Assembly: GCF_025961575.1 (NCBI RefSeq)
Contig: NZ_JAOQNX010000018.1
Coordinates: 44,549 to 108,548 of the forward strand
Length of the DNA stretch: 64,000 bases
Direction: 5' to 3'
Origin: Rhodoblastus acidophilus
GTDB lineage: Bacteria; Pseudomonadota; Alphaproteobacteria; Rhizobiales; Beijerinckiaceae
Shown here one piece after another: positions 36,953 through 44,899 of this stretch; position 1 is the first letter of the stretch; each line of letters opens with the position of its first letter. The notes below the pieces were generated by a model. It ran no database searches and was not told the origin of the DNA. It worked only from the letters and a program-made list of their open reading frames with translations. Made by a program: the position numbers and the translations under genes.

Positions 36953-37546
36953 TCAGGCGGCGGTCGCGGCGAAGGCCGGAATTTTCTGGGCGAAATCGTC
37001 GAGCCAGGCGACGAGACCGGGGTGATTCGTCCGCCATTCCCCGGAAAAACGCAGATCGAGATAACCGAGCGCGCAAGCGAGCGCGATCTGGCCGATGTCG
37101 GGCTCTCCCTCCAGGGCCGGCGGCGCCTGCTCCAGCCGCGCCAGGGCGCGCTCGATCTTCTCGCCCTGGTGGGCGACCCATTTGGCGCTGCGCTCGCCGG
37201 GTTCGCGATAGCGGGTTTCATAGATGACCAGCACGGCGGCGTCGGCGAGGCCATCGGCGAGGGCTTCCAGCACCAGGGCGCGCGTGCGCGCCTTGGGATC
37301 GCGCGGGACGATGCGCCCGCCGCCGGCCTGGTCGTCGAGCCAGGCGGCGATCACGGCGCTGTCGAAAATGCAGTCCCCGTCGTCCGTTTCCAGCGTGGGA
37401 ATCTTGCCGAGCGGATTTTTTTGCCGGATCGGATCGGCGGGATTAATCGTCTCAGTCGGAACCAGTTCGACCGACAGGCCGAGCAGGGCCGCAGCGATCC
37501 TGACCTTCCGCGAGAAGGGCGAGGCGGGCGCAAAATAGAGTTTCAT
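36953..37546 (-). CDS. Glutathione S-transferase
   Basis: 197 residues. Thioredoxin-fold N-terminus MKLYFAPASPFSRKVRIAA with the Ser of SPFSRK as likely catalytic residue, NPLGKIPTLETDDG with the cis-Pro and ED-like pair, and an all-helical C-terminal domain (ALACALGYLDLRF). Length and motifs fit the bacterial YibF-like GST group. Confidence 0.9.
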   Translation of the reverse strand: MKLYFAPASPFSRKVRIAAALLGLSVELVPTETINPADPIRQKNPLGKIPTLETDDGDCIFDSAVIAAWLDDQAGGGRIVPRDPKARTRALVLEALADGLADAAVLVIYETRYREPGERSAKWVAHQGEKIERALARLEQAPPALEGEPDIGQIALACALGYLDLRFSGEWRTNHPGLVAWLDDFAQKIPAFAATAA

Positions 37547-37631
37547 TGGCGACCTCCAGGCGCGCGGGCGCGCGAGAACAAGCCGCCAACCTTATCGAGT
37601 CGTCCCGGCTCTGGAAAAGCGGGCCCGGCCC

Positions 37632-37844
37632 CTATTCGAGATGAAGATTAACGGCTTTCGGCCCCTTGCCTTTCTTGTCCGGCTCGACCTCGAAGGTGAG
37701 CCTTTGCCCCTCGTTCAACGAGGCGAGGCCGGCCTGTTCGACCGCCGTGATGTGTACGAAGATGTCCTTGCCGCCATCGGCCGGCTTGATGAAGCCATAG
37801 CCTTTTTCCGCATTGAAAAACTTGATTACGCCCTGTTGCGTCAT
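37632..37844 (-). CDS. cspA: Cold-shock protein
   Basis: 70 residues, full length. RNA-binding motifs GVIKFFNAEKGYGFIKP (RNP1) and DIFVHITAV (RNP2). Nucleic-acid chaperone. Start at MTQQGVIKF; the frame is open to 37904 but the extension is Arg-rich. Like other csp genes it may have a long 5' leader in the 240-base gap upstream. Confidence 0.94.
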   Translation of the reverse strand: MTQQGVIKFFNAEKGYGFIKPADGGKDIFVHITAVEQAGLASLNEGQRLTFEVEPDKKGKGPKAVNLHLE

Positions 37845-38086
37845 GACGCCTTTCCTCCGGTCATGCGCCGATCGGCGGGGCGGCCGATATTGCCATTCCT
37901 GCAATGAGCCACCCGGCCGCGCGGCCGATTGGCGGATCGTCTTGCTTGTTGCAGTCTTTTTATCTGCAAGACAGCGCTGCGGTTTTTCCGTCAGCCCCTC
38001 GGCGCGCCGAAGGCCCCTCCAATTCCCGCCAAGTTGCGGCAGATTGTCGCAAATGGCAAGACCCGCGGGGGCCCCGCGAAGTATCT

Positions 38087-38920
38087 TTATTGTGAGGAAA
38101 CCTTCGCCGTCCCCAGACGTTCAAGCCAGAACGCCGCCTTGTCGTCCTGCGCCAGGGCGCGCGTCAGCTCGGGCAGCAGCGTCGCCGCCTCCTGTTCGAG
38201 CAGGTAAGGGGGGTTGACAACCACCAGACCGGTCCGTGTCAGCCCTTTTCCAGGCGCCGCGACCTGCAAATCAATGCGCAGCGCCTCGCCGAGCTCGCCC
38301 ACCGCCGCGCAAAAGGCGTCCGCCACCTCCGGCTCCTTCACCGGCTGCCAGACCATGAACACGCCGCCGGGCCATTTGCGCAAAGCGCTGGCGAGCGAAT
38401 CATGGACGCGCTCGTAATCGTCACGCCGCTCGTAGGGCGGATCGATCAGGACCAAACCGCGCCGCTCCGGCGGGGGGACGAAAGCGTTGAGGCCTTCAAA
38501 GCCGTCGCGTTCGATCACCTTGATTCGATTGTCGCGCGCCAGCGCCCCGCGCAAATTGTTCGCCGCCTCCGGCAGCAGTTCGCAGCACAGGCCGCGATCC
38601 TGCGGGCGTAAAAACGCCTGGGCGAGTTTTGGAGAACCCGGATAGAGCGGGCCGGCGCCGACGGCCTCGAGATAGGGCGCGAGCAATTCGGCCGCCTCGG
38701 GCGAGATTTTCGCGTCGCGCAGGCGAAAAATGCCGCCGAGCGCCTCGCCGGAGCGCTGCGCCTCGGGGCCGTCGAGATCGTAGAGGCCGGCGCCCGCGTG
38801 GGTGTCGATGAAGCGGAACGGCTTGTCCTTGCGCCGCAAATACAGCAGCACGCGCACGAGCAGCGCGTGTTTGAGCACGTCGGCGAAATTGCCGGCGTGG
38901 AATTCATGGCGGTAGTTCAT
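38087..38920 (-). CDS. rlmJ: 23S rRNA (adenine(2030)-N6)-methyltransferase
   Basis: 277 residues. N-terminus MNYRHEFHAGNFADVLKHALL is diagnostic; catalytic DPPYE (LVLIDPPYERRDDY) lies near residue 160. Methylates A2030 of 23S rRNA. Start at MNYRHEF (38920); the extra 8 codons upstream are not conserved. Confidence 0.94.
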   Translation of the reverse strand: MNYRHEFHAGNFADVLKHALLVRVLLYLRRKDKPFRFIDTHAGAGLYDLDGPEAQRSGEALGGIFRLRDAKISPEAAELLAPYLEAVGAGPLYPGSPKLAQAFLRPQDRGLCCELLPEAANNLRGALARDNRIKVIERDGFEGLNAFVPPPERRGLVLIDPPYERRDDYERVHDSLASALRKWPGGVFMVWQPVKEPEVADAFCAAVGELGEALRIDLQVAAPGKGLTRTGLVVVNPPYLLEQEAATLLPELTRALAQDDKAAFWLERLGTAKVSSQ

Positions 38921-38974
38921 GGCGCATCCTTTGACGCCCCACATAGAGCCGGGCGCGCGCCCGAGGCAACCGGG

Positions 38975-40411
38975 TCACGCCGGCGCGAGAAAAACCAGAT
39001 CGACCCGCCAGACCTGGCCGCTGAAGCCGAAGGCGGCGGGGACGGCGAGCGAACGCCGCGGGGCGGTCCGCAGCGCCGGAAACGCCTTGAGGATCAGCGC
39101 GTCCTCGCTTGTGTGGGTGAGGATGGCGATCCCGCCCGACCTGCCGCATCGCCGCACATTTTGCGGGCCCGACCATTCCGCATGGTCGAAATCGACATAA
39201 AGCGCTCTGCGCAGCCACAGCACCGTCGAGGCCGCCAGCACGGGATCGGCGATGACGACGCAAAACGGTCCGTTCGCTCGGGTCTCCCAAAGGCGCGCGA
39301 CGGCTTCGCCGAGTTTTCGCGAATCGGCGGCGTAAAAGGTGAGCGGACGGCCAATCGAGGCGCCGACGACATCGGCGAGAAAAAGATAGGCGATGAAGGC
39401 GACAAGCAAGCCGCTGGAGCCAAGCGCCATTCGCCGGGCGGTCGCCTCCACCTCGGGCGCGGCGCCGTCGAAAAGCAGGGCCAGGCCGACGGCGCAGGAG
39501 GACGCGAAAGGCAGGACCCAGAGCGGCTGCGCCACCTGATCCGTCACGACGACCCCGGCGATCAGGGCCAGGGACGGGCCAAAGGCGAGGACCGCCCCGA
39601 CAAGCGCCTTTTTGTCCGATCCTGCGATCCGGCCCCGAGCGGCCCACGCCACCACGATGAGATTGGGCGCGAACAGAAGGATTTGGCCGACGCAAATGTT
39701 CGCAACGCTGTGAACGAGGCCGGTCTCGTCCATTTCGTGACCGCCCAGCGCATAGGCGGCGGCATGGCCGCCGTGTCGCAGCGCGTCCGCCACATGCGGC
39801 GCCAGGATCGCAGCGCAGACGAGCGCCGCAACGTAAGTCATGGGCCGGCGCAACACCGCGCGGTACCGCAGGAGGCACAGAGCGAAAAGGCAGGCCAGCA
39901 GCAGGGCCAGCTCATATTTCACCAGGAGTCCCAGACCGGCGGAGAGCCCCAGCAACAGGGCGTCGCGTCCGCGCGTCCGTTCGAAATAGGCCAGAGCGTA
40001 ATAAAGCGTCGCCGCCCAGAACGGCGCGAGCATGGAATTGTGATTGACCTGCACCGCGAAAAAACTCGCGGGCAGCGAGGTGACAAACAGCATCACGGCC
40101 AGGGCTGCGGCCTGCGGCCCGCCATAAAGCCGGGCGGCCCGCCACACATAGAAGGCGGCGACGGCCATGCCGAGCTGGCTCATCAGCAGCAGCAGGAAGA
40201 TCGGCGCATGATGCAGGCCGAGAACGGTTTGAATCATCAGCGACAGCAAGGGCGGATGGCGCGCCAGGCTCAGCGGCGCGCCGCTGCCCCAATAGGCCGC
40301 CTCGAGCGTGTCCTGATGCAGGTTGCCGATGAGGAGCGCCGGCGTGACCGCCCAGATCAGCACATGCGCGACGACGGCCAGAACCACAGGCGATGCGCTG
40401 AAGCGAAGCAA
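38975..40411 (-). CDS. GT39/ArnT-type membrane glycosyltransferase
   Basis: 478 residues, ten or more membrane helices. The N-terminal loop DTLEAAYWGSGAPLSLARHPPL has the acidic-aromatic motif of dolichyl- or lipid-phosphate-sugar transferases; SLPASFFAVQVNHNSMLAPFW follows. A C-terminal periplasmic domain ends the protein. TTG start at 40411. Likely transfers sugar to an envelope molecule; acceptor unknown. Confidence 0.8.
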   Translation of the reverse strand: MLRFSASPVVLAVVAHVLIWAVTPALLIGNLHQDTLEAAYWGSGAPLSLARHPPLLSLMIQTVLGLHHAPIFLLLLMSQLGMAVAAFYVWRAARLYGGPQAAALAVMLFVTSLPASFFAVQVNHNSMLAPFWAATLYYALAYFERTRGRDALLLGLSAGLGLLVKYELALLLACLFALCLLRYRAVLRRPMTYVAALVCAAILAPHVADALRHGGHAAAYALGGHEMDETGLVHSVANICVGQILLFAPNLIVVAWAARGRIAGSDKKALVGAVLAFGPSLALIAGVVVTDQVAQPLWVLPFASSCAVGLALLFDGAAPEVEATARRMALGSSGLLVAFIAYLFLADVVGASIGRPLTFYAADSRKLGEAVARLWETRANGPFCVVIADPVLAASTVLWLRRALYVDFDHAEWSGPQNVRRCGRSGGIAILTHTSEDALILKAFPALRTAPRRSLAVPAAFGFSGQVWRVDLVFLAPA

Positions 40412-40429
40412 GGATCACAGAACTCCGCG

Positions 40430-40486
40430 CCTTCTCCCCTTGCGGGAGAAGGTGGCTCGGCGCGGAGCGCCGAGACGGATGAGGGG
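40430..40486. repeat. Dispersed palindromic repeat
   Basis: Hairpin CCTTCTCCC / GGGAGAAGG (40430-40452), then CTCGGCGC / GCGCCGAG (about 40456-40474) and GGATGAGGGGG. Same family as the element at 256-402. Confidence 0.7.
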
Positions 40487-40535
40487 GTCGACCCGCCTCA
40501 AATGCGCAAGGAGACTAGAGGGTTCCCGACCCGGC

Positions 40536-41261
40536 TCACCGTCCCGCGGGCACGACGATGCTTTGGCTGCGGCAGCCGCGCCGCACGACATCGGGACAGG
40601 CGACGAAATCGCGCAGGTCTTTTGACAGGCAGATGCGCGCCTCCTGCAAGGCGCCGCGCTGGCACGTCACAGCCATCATGCCGGGCCGCAGGCGCGGATT
40701 GGCGGCGATGAAGGCGCGCTGGATGTCGAGCGGCGACACATACAGGTCTTCGCGCGGCGCCCGCAGTTCGGCAGGAATGGTGACGGCGTCGCGGGCGGCG
40801 CGCACATCGGCGAAATAGTTTTGTGGGCTCTTGCCGGAACAGGCTCCGTGGGCGCGCCATTCGTGGCGGGCGAGACCGGGGTCGGGGTAGAGGTCGCCCA
40901 GGCCGGAGGCGACGCTATAGGGCAGGTCGGAGCCGTCGCAGGCGGGCGGATAGCCCCTGGCATATTGCTGCCAGAGCCCGTGAACGACAAAGCCGGGATT
41001 AGCGCCGGGGGCGCATTGGCGCCGCGATTTTTGCGCCCCACCATTGGCGCAGAACGACGGCGACCAGGACAGCGAGAGGAGGTAAAAGTCGAAATCGCCT
41101 GATGGCGTGGTCCCGCGCGGCCGATAGGCGGCGCCCTCGTCGCGCGGCGCGGCCCTCTCTCGGGGCGGCCCCTGGTCCGAACAATCGTCGAGGATGCAAT
41201 CATTGGCGGCGAGCGCCGGGGCTGCCGCCAGCAGAGCCGCGGCGACCACCCAAAATTTCAT
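40536..41261 (-). CDS. Secreted ribonuclease T2
   Basis: 241 residues with a signal peptide (MKFWVVAAALLAAAPALA). Both catalytic segments are present: FVVHGLWQQYARGYPP (CAS I, catalytic His) and RHEWRAHGACSG (CAS II, His-Glu-X2-His). SLSWSPSFCANGG matches the family N-terminus. Cleaves RNA in the periplasm or outside. The ATG overlaps the upstream gene's stop (ATGA), so the two are co-translated. Confidence 0.92.
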   Translation of the reverse strand: MKFWVVAAALLAAAPALAANDCILDDCSDQGPPRERAAPRDEGAAYRPRGTTPSGDFDFYLLSLSWSPSFCANGGAQKSRRQCAPGANPGFVVHGLWQQYARGYPPACDGSDLPYSVASGLGDLYPDPGLARHEWRAHGACSGKSPQNYFADVRAARDAVTIPAELRAPREDLYVSPLDIQRAFIAANPRLRPGMMAVTCQRGALQEARICLSKDLRDFVACPDVVRRGCRSQSIVVPAGR

Positions 41262-41725
41262 CTCACCGCGCCCGAGCAATGCGGCGGGAAGGCCCGCGCC
41301 GGGTCCTCGCCGACGGCGCAGAATTCGACGCCGGGGCCAAAGCCGACGAAACCGCCGCGCTCGACAATGTTGAATTTCACTTCGCGGGCCTTGCCGTCGT
41401 TGAACAGCGCGCGGATGATGCAATAGCGGCGCGGGATAAATTCGGCGCCATGCTTGCGGTAGCCCACCTGCCGTTCCTGGGCGAGGTCGAAGCTGACGAT
41501 CGACAGGTCGCTTTCGCCGAACCAGAACTGTTTCGAATCGAACTGGTCTTTGATGGCGCTCAGAATGCCGCCGTCATTGCAGGCCGGCAGATCGCCGCTA
41601 TAGGGGATGGCCCGATCTTCGGCTGGAAACGTATAAGGCGCCATATCGCGCGGCGCGGAGCCGGCGAAGGCCGGGAGCGCGAGAACAATCAAGGTCGCCG
41701 CGAGGGCGGGACGCGAAAAAAGCAT
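41258..41725 (-). CDS. Small exported protein co-encoded with RNase T2
   Basis: About 155 residues with signal peptide (MLFSRPALAATLIVLALPAFAG). The mature part has three cysteines (LPACNDGG, RYCIIRALF, EFCAVG) plus one near the end and a beta-rich IVSFDLAQERQVGYRK region. The frame is open to 41782. No family recognised; its overlap with RNase T2 suggests a shared function (chaperone, inhibitor or co-factor). Confidence 0.65.
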   Translation of the reverse strand: MLFSRPALAATLIVLALPAFAGSAPRDMAPYTFPAEDRAIPYSGDLPACNDGGILSAIKDQFDSKQFWFGESDLSIVSFDLAQERQVGYRKHGAEFIPRRYCIIRALFNDGKAREVKFNIVERGGFVGFGPGVEFCAVGEDPARAFPPHCSGAVR

Positions 41726-41809
41726 GGGAATCCCCGGTAGCCATTCGCGCAGACGATGCGCGAAACCGCCAAGCAGCGTCAAGGTTTTTCTAATCGGGCG
41801 GGGCGCGGC

Positions 41810-43387
41810 TTACCCGTGCCCCACCTGATAATCCTTGATGTCGGTGAATTGGATCGCCGGCCAGCGCTCCTGGTCGTAGCGCAGGTTGAAGGCCGATTGC
41901 GCCAGGAACACAGGCGCGCCGTCGAGGTCGTTGGCCATGGCGGTCGGATAGGCGCGGATGAATTTGTCCAGCTCCGCCGGCTGGTCCGAACTGATCCAGC
42001 GGCAGATTTCGAAGCGGCTGGTTTCAAAGCTGACGGGCAAGCCGTATTCGGCCTGCAACCGCTCGGCGAGCACGTCGAGCTGCAGCGCGCCGACGACGCC
42101 CACCATGGCGGGGGAGCCGTCATGCGGGATGAACAGCTGGACGACGCCCTCTTCGGCCATTTGCTGCAAGGCCTCGCGCAGCTTCTTGGCCTTCATCGCA
42201 TCGCCAAGTTTCACACGACGCAAAATTTCCGGCGCGAAGCTCGGGACGCCTCGGAACACAAGGTTTTCGCCCTCGGTGAGCGTATCGCCGATGCGCAGCG
42301 CGCCATGATTTGGAATGCCGACGACGTCGCCTGCAAAAGCCTCTTCGGCGAGCTGGCGGTCCTGGGCGAAGAAGAATTGCGGCGCGTTGAGCGCGATGTT
42401 TTTTCCCGTGCGGGCGAGGCGCGCCTTCATCCCGCGCGTCAGTTTTCCCGAACTCACGCGCATAAAAGCGATGCGGTCGCGGTGGTTCGGGTCCATGTTC
42501 GCCTGGATCTTGAAGACGAAGCCGCTCATTTTGGCTTCGCGCGGATCGACGTTTCGCGAGGCCGCCGCCACCGGCTGCGGCTCCGGCGCGAACTCGGCCA
42601 GAGCGTCGATCAGGTCCTGGACGCCGAATTTTTTCAGCGCCGAGCCGAAGAACACCGGGGTGAGGTGGCCTTCGAGGAAAGCCTGGACGTCGAACGGCTT
42701 TTGCGCCTCGCGCGCCAGTTCGATCTCCTCCATCGCCAGCAGGGCGTCGGCATCCGAAGAAATTTCGGCGATTTTGGGATCGTCGGGGCCTGAAACCTTG
42801 ATCGGCTCGGAATCCTCTTCCAGCAGCCGCACCAGATTGGCGCGCAGGTCGTAGGTTCCGGCAAACCCCCTGCCCCGCCCGATCGGCCAGGTCAAAGCGA
42901 CGGTGTCGAGCGCCAGGGTTTTTTCGATTTCGTCGAGCAGGTCAAAACAGTCGCGACTCTCGCGATCCATCTTGTTGACGAAGGTGATGATGGGGATGTC
43001 GCGCAGGCGGCAAACCTCGAAAAGTTTGCGCGTGCGCGCTTCAATACCCTTGGCGGCGTCGATGACCATGATGGCGGAATCGACCGCGGTCAGGGTGCGA
43101 TAGGTGTCTTCCGAAAAGTCTTCGTGGCCGGGCGTGTCGAGCAGGTTGTAGACGCAATCGCCATATTCGAACGTCATCACCGAGGTGACGACGGAAATGC
43201 CGCGTTCGCGCTCGATGCCCATCCAGTCGGAGCGGGTCTGGCGGCGGTTGGCCTTGGCGCGCACCTCGCCGGCGAGCTGGATGGCTCCGCCGAACAGCAG
43301 CAGTTTTTCCGTGAGCGTGGTTTTGCCGGCGTCCGGGTGGGAAATGATGGCGAAGGTGCGCCGCCGGGCGACGGGGTCTTTGGACAT
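41810..43387 (-). CDS. prfC: Peptide chain release factor 3
   Basis: 525 residues, close to E. coli RF3. GTPase motifs: G1 SHPDAGKTTL near residue 17, G3 DTPGHEDFSEDTYR near 90, G4 NKMDRE near 145. It recycles RF1/RF2 after termination. Start at MSKDPVARRR (43387); the frame runs open to 43453 without family resemblance. Confidence 0.96.
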   Translation of the reverse strand: MSKDPVARRRTFAIISHPDAGKTTLTEKLLLFGGAIQLAGEVRAKANRRQTRSDWMGIERERGISVVTSVMTFEYGDCVYNLLDTPGHEDFSEDTYRTLTAVDSAIMVIDAAKGIEARTRKLFEVCRLRDIPIITFVNKMDRESRDCFDLLDEIEKTLALDTVALTWPIGRGRGFAGTYDLRANLVRLLEEDSEPIKVSGPDDPKIAEISSDADALLAMEEIELAREAQKPFDVQAFLEGHLTPVFFGSALKKFGVQDLIDALAEFAPEPQPVAAASRNVDPREAKMSGFVFKIQANMDPNHRDRIAFMRVSSGKLTRGMKARLARTGKNIALNAPQFFFAQDRQLAEEAFAGDVVGIPNHGALRIGDTLTEGENLVFRGVPSFAPEILRRVKLGDAMKAKKLREALQQMAEEGVVQLFIPHDGSPAMVGVVGALQLDVLAERLQAEYGLPVSFETSRFEICRWISSDQPAELDKFIRAYPTAMANDLDGAPVFLAQSAFNLRYDQERWPAIQFTDIKDYQVGHG

Positions 43388-43488
43388 GGTCAACCGCAAT
43401 TTCTCATAGCGTTTTCGAGCGAAGTGGATGCCGGTTCGCGTGAAGACCCGCAAGGGCCGCGTTAGCGAATACGCGTGACGCCAAGACT

Positions 43489-43532
43489 CAAGGCTGCGTC
43501 CGGCAAACCTCGGTTTGCCGGACGCAGCCTTG
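43489..43532. repeat. Perfect 21-bp inverted repeat
   Basis: Arm begins CAAGGCTGCGTCCGGC; the two arms are separated by only 2 bases. No T-run follows in either direction, so it is not a standard terminator. Confidence 0.85.
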
Positions 43533-43607
43533 GGATTACGGCTGACTTAGAGCATGGGCCGCGAAAGAGGAAGTTCTTTTCGCAGGCTGCGGCAAAAGCA
43601 GCCGTGG

Positions 43608-43661
43608 AGCGCCCCCGTCCTTCGAGACGCGCCTTTCAGGCGCTCCTCAGGATGAGGGCTA
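43608..43661. repeat. RPE-like dispersed repeat
   Basis: Contains CCTTCGAGACGCGCC, a short inverted repeat (GCGCCTTTCAGGCGC) and TCCTCAGGATGAGGG, as in the pair at 47988-48095. Confidence 0.75.
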
Positions 43662-43678
43662 CTGGTTTCAGCCGCCGG

Positions 43679-44155
43679 TCACGCAGGCGTTTTTTGGCCC
43701 GCCTTATGCGCGACGATCCACTTTTTCAGCTCCTCGACATGCTCCGCCTCTTCCGAGACGAATTCGACGGCGAGCGCCTTGATCTCGGGGTCGGTGGTGG
43801 TGTCGAGCACGTTCTTGTAGAAATCATAGCCGGCCTGTTCGGCCTCCAGCGCGATTTCCAGCGCTTCGCCCTTGCCGATCATCGGATCGGCGGCCCAGAT
43901 TGCAGCCTTTTCCGGGCTCTCGAAATCCGGCCATTGGAAAGACGCGGGCAGCAGCTCCGGCACGTCGCGGTAGCCGGCGCGGGCCTTGGCGTCGCCGAGA
44001 TGCAGCCGCGAATAATCCGACAATTGGCGGAAAAGTTTTGCCGTCTCGGCATTGCCGGCGCTCTGCATGGCGTCGGCGAGTTCGCCGAAGCGCTCGGCCG
44101 CCTCCTGTTCGAGACGGATGGCGTAGGCCAAAAATTCCTCGACGCTTTGCATCAT
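43679..44155 (-). CDS. Ferritin-like / rubrerythrin-type protein
   Basis: 158 residues, all helical with di-iron-type ligands: EQEAAERFGEL near residue 16, LHLGDAKA near 54, EALEIALEAEQAGYDFY near 95 and SEEAEHVEELKKW near 135. Fits the four-helix ferritin-like family lacking the C-terminal rubredoxin domain. Probably peroxide or iron handling. Start at MMQSVEEFL (44155). Confidence 0.85.
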   Translation of the reverse strand: MMQSVEEFLAYAIRLEQEAAERFGELADAMQSAGNAETAKLFRQLSDYSRLHLGDAKARAGYRDVPELLPASFQWPDFESPEKAAIWAADPMIGKGEALEIALEAEQAGYDFYKNVLDTTTDPEIKALAVEFVSEEAEHVEELKKWIVAHKAGQKTPA

Positions 44156-44248
44156 TTTTCTCCTCTTCGCCCTGATGTAGCGCCGAGGCGGAAAGCCGCC
44201 AAGCCTATTTTCTATGCATGCCCGCCAAACAGGCGGCAAAAACAAGCT

Positions 44249-44899
44249 TTAGCGCACGCGCTCCAGCCCCTTCTTTTGAAAAGCGCCCTCGCGAAAAAAC
44301 ACCACGGCCTGGCGCAGCGCGTCAAAATCCCAGGGCAGCAGCGTATGGGTCGCCGGCAGGCAAATATGATCGGCGAGCCCGGGCAGGCGCGTGCGCGCCA
44401 CCGTCACTTTGCCATCATTGGGGCCGCGCAGGAAGAAATAAGACAAAAGCGGGTTGAGCGTGCGGTCGCCCGCAATCACGCCCACCGGAAAATCGATGGG
44501 CCCGCGCTCGGCGGAACAGGTGAGGTCGTCGATGGCCGGGCCGAACAGCGGCCGCAGCAGCGCGCTGCCGGCGATGAAATCGGCGATTTCGCTGCCGCCG
44601 AGCGGCGGCGCCAGCATCACCACTTTGCCCAGATTCTTTGGGCGCTCTCGGGCGATCAGCGCCCAGGCGACCAGCCCGCCCATGGAATGGGTGAGGAAAT
44701 GCAGCTCGCCGTCGAGCTTTTCGGCAAAATTTTTCACACGGGATGCGAGCCGCGCCGCGTGGTCATCGACCGACGCGCGGCGCGAGGGATAGCCCGGATT
44801 CAAGGTGTGGAAGCCGCGCATCTCCAAAAAGGCCTGCGCTCCCCACATGGAGGCCGGCGTGCGGCCGAGGCCGTGGAGAAGGACGACCCCGTCGGCCAC
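44249..44899 (-). CDS. Alpha/beta-hydrolase
   Basis: 216 residues. N-terminal VVLLHGLGRTPASM (oxyanion region), nucleophile elbow THSMGGLVAW near residue 70, and ATHTLLPWDFDAL near the end with the catalytic His. Lipase/esterase-like. GTG start at 44899 directly abuts the RND pump stop, so it is the last gene of that operon. Confidence 0.82.
   Translation of the reverse strand: MADGVVLLHGLGRTPASMWGAQAFLEMRGFHTLNPGYPSRRASVDDHAARLASRVKNFAEKLDGELHFLTHSMGGLVAWALIARERPKNLGKVVMLAPPLGGSEIADFIAGSALLRPLFGPAIDDLTCSAERGPIDFPVGVIAGDRTLNPLLSYFFLRGPNDGKVTVARTRLPGLADHICLPATHTLLPWDFDALRQAVVFFREGAFQKKGLERVR

Larger units (their letters stand above)
43388..43678. other. Intergenic region with a perfect hairpin and a dispersed repeat
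   Basis: Contains a perfect 21-bp inverted repeat at 43489-43532 and a CTTCGAGACG-type repeat at 43608-43661; no gene seen. Confidence 0.6.
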
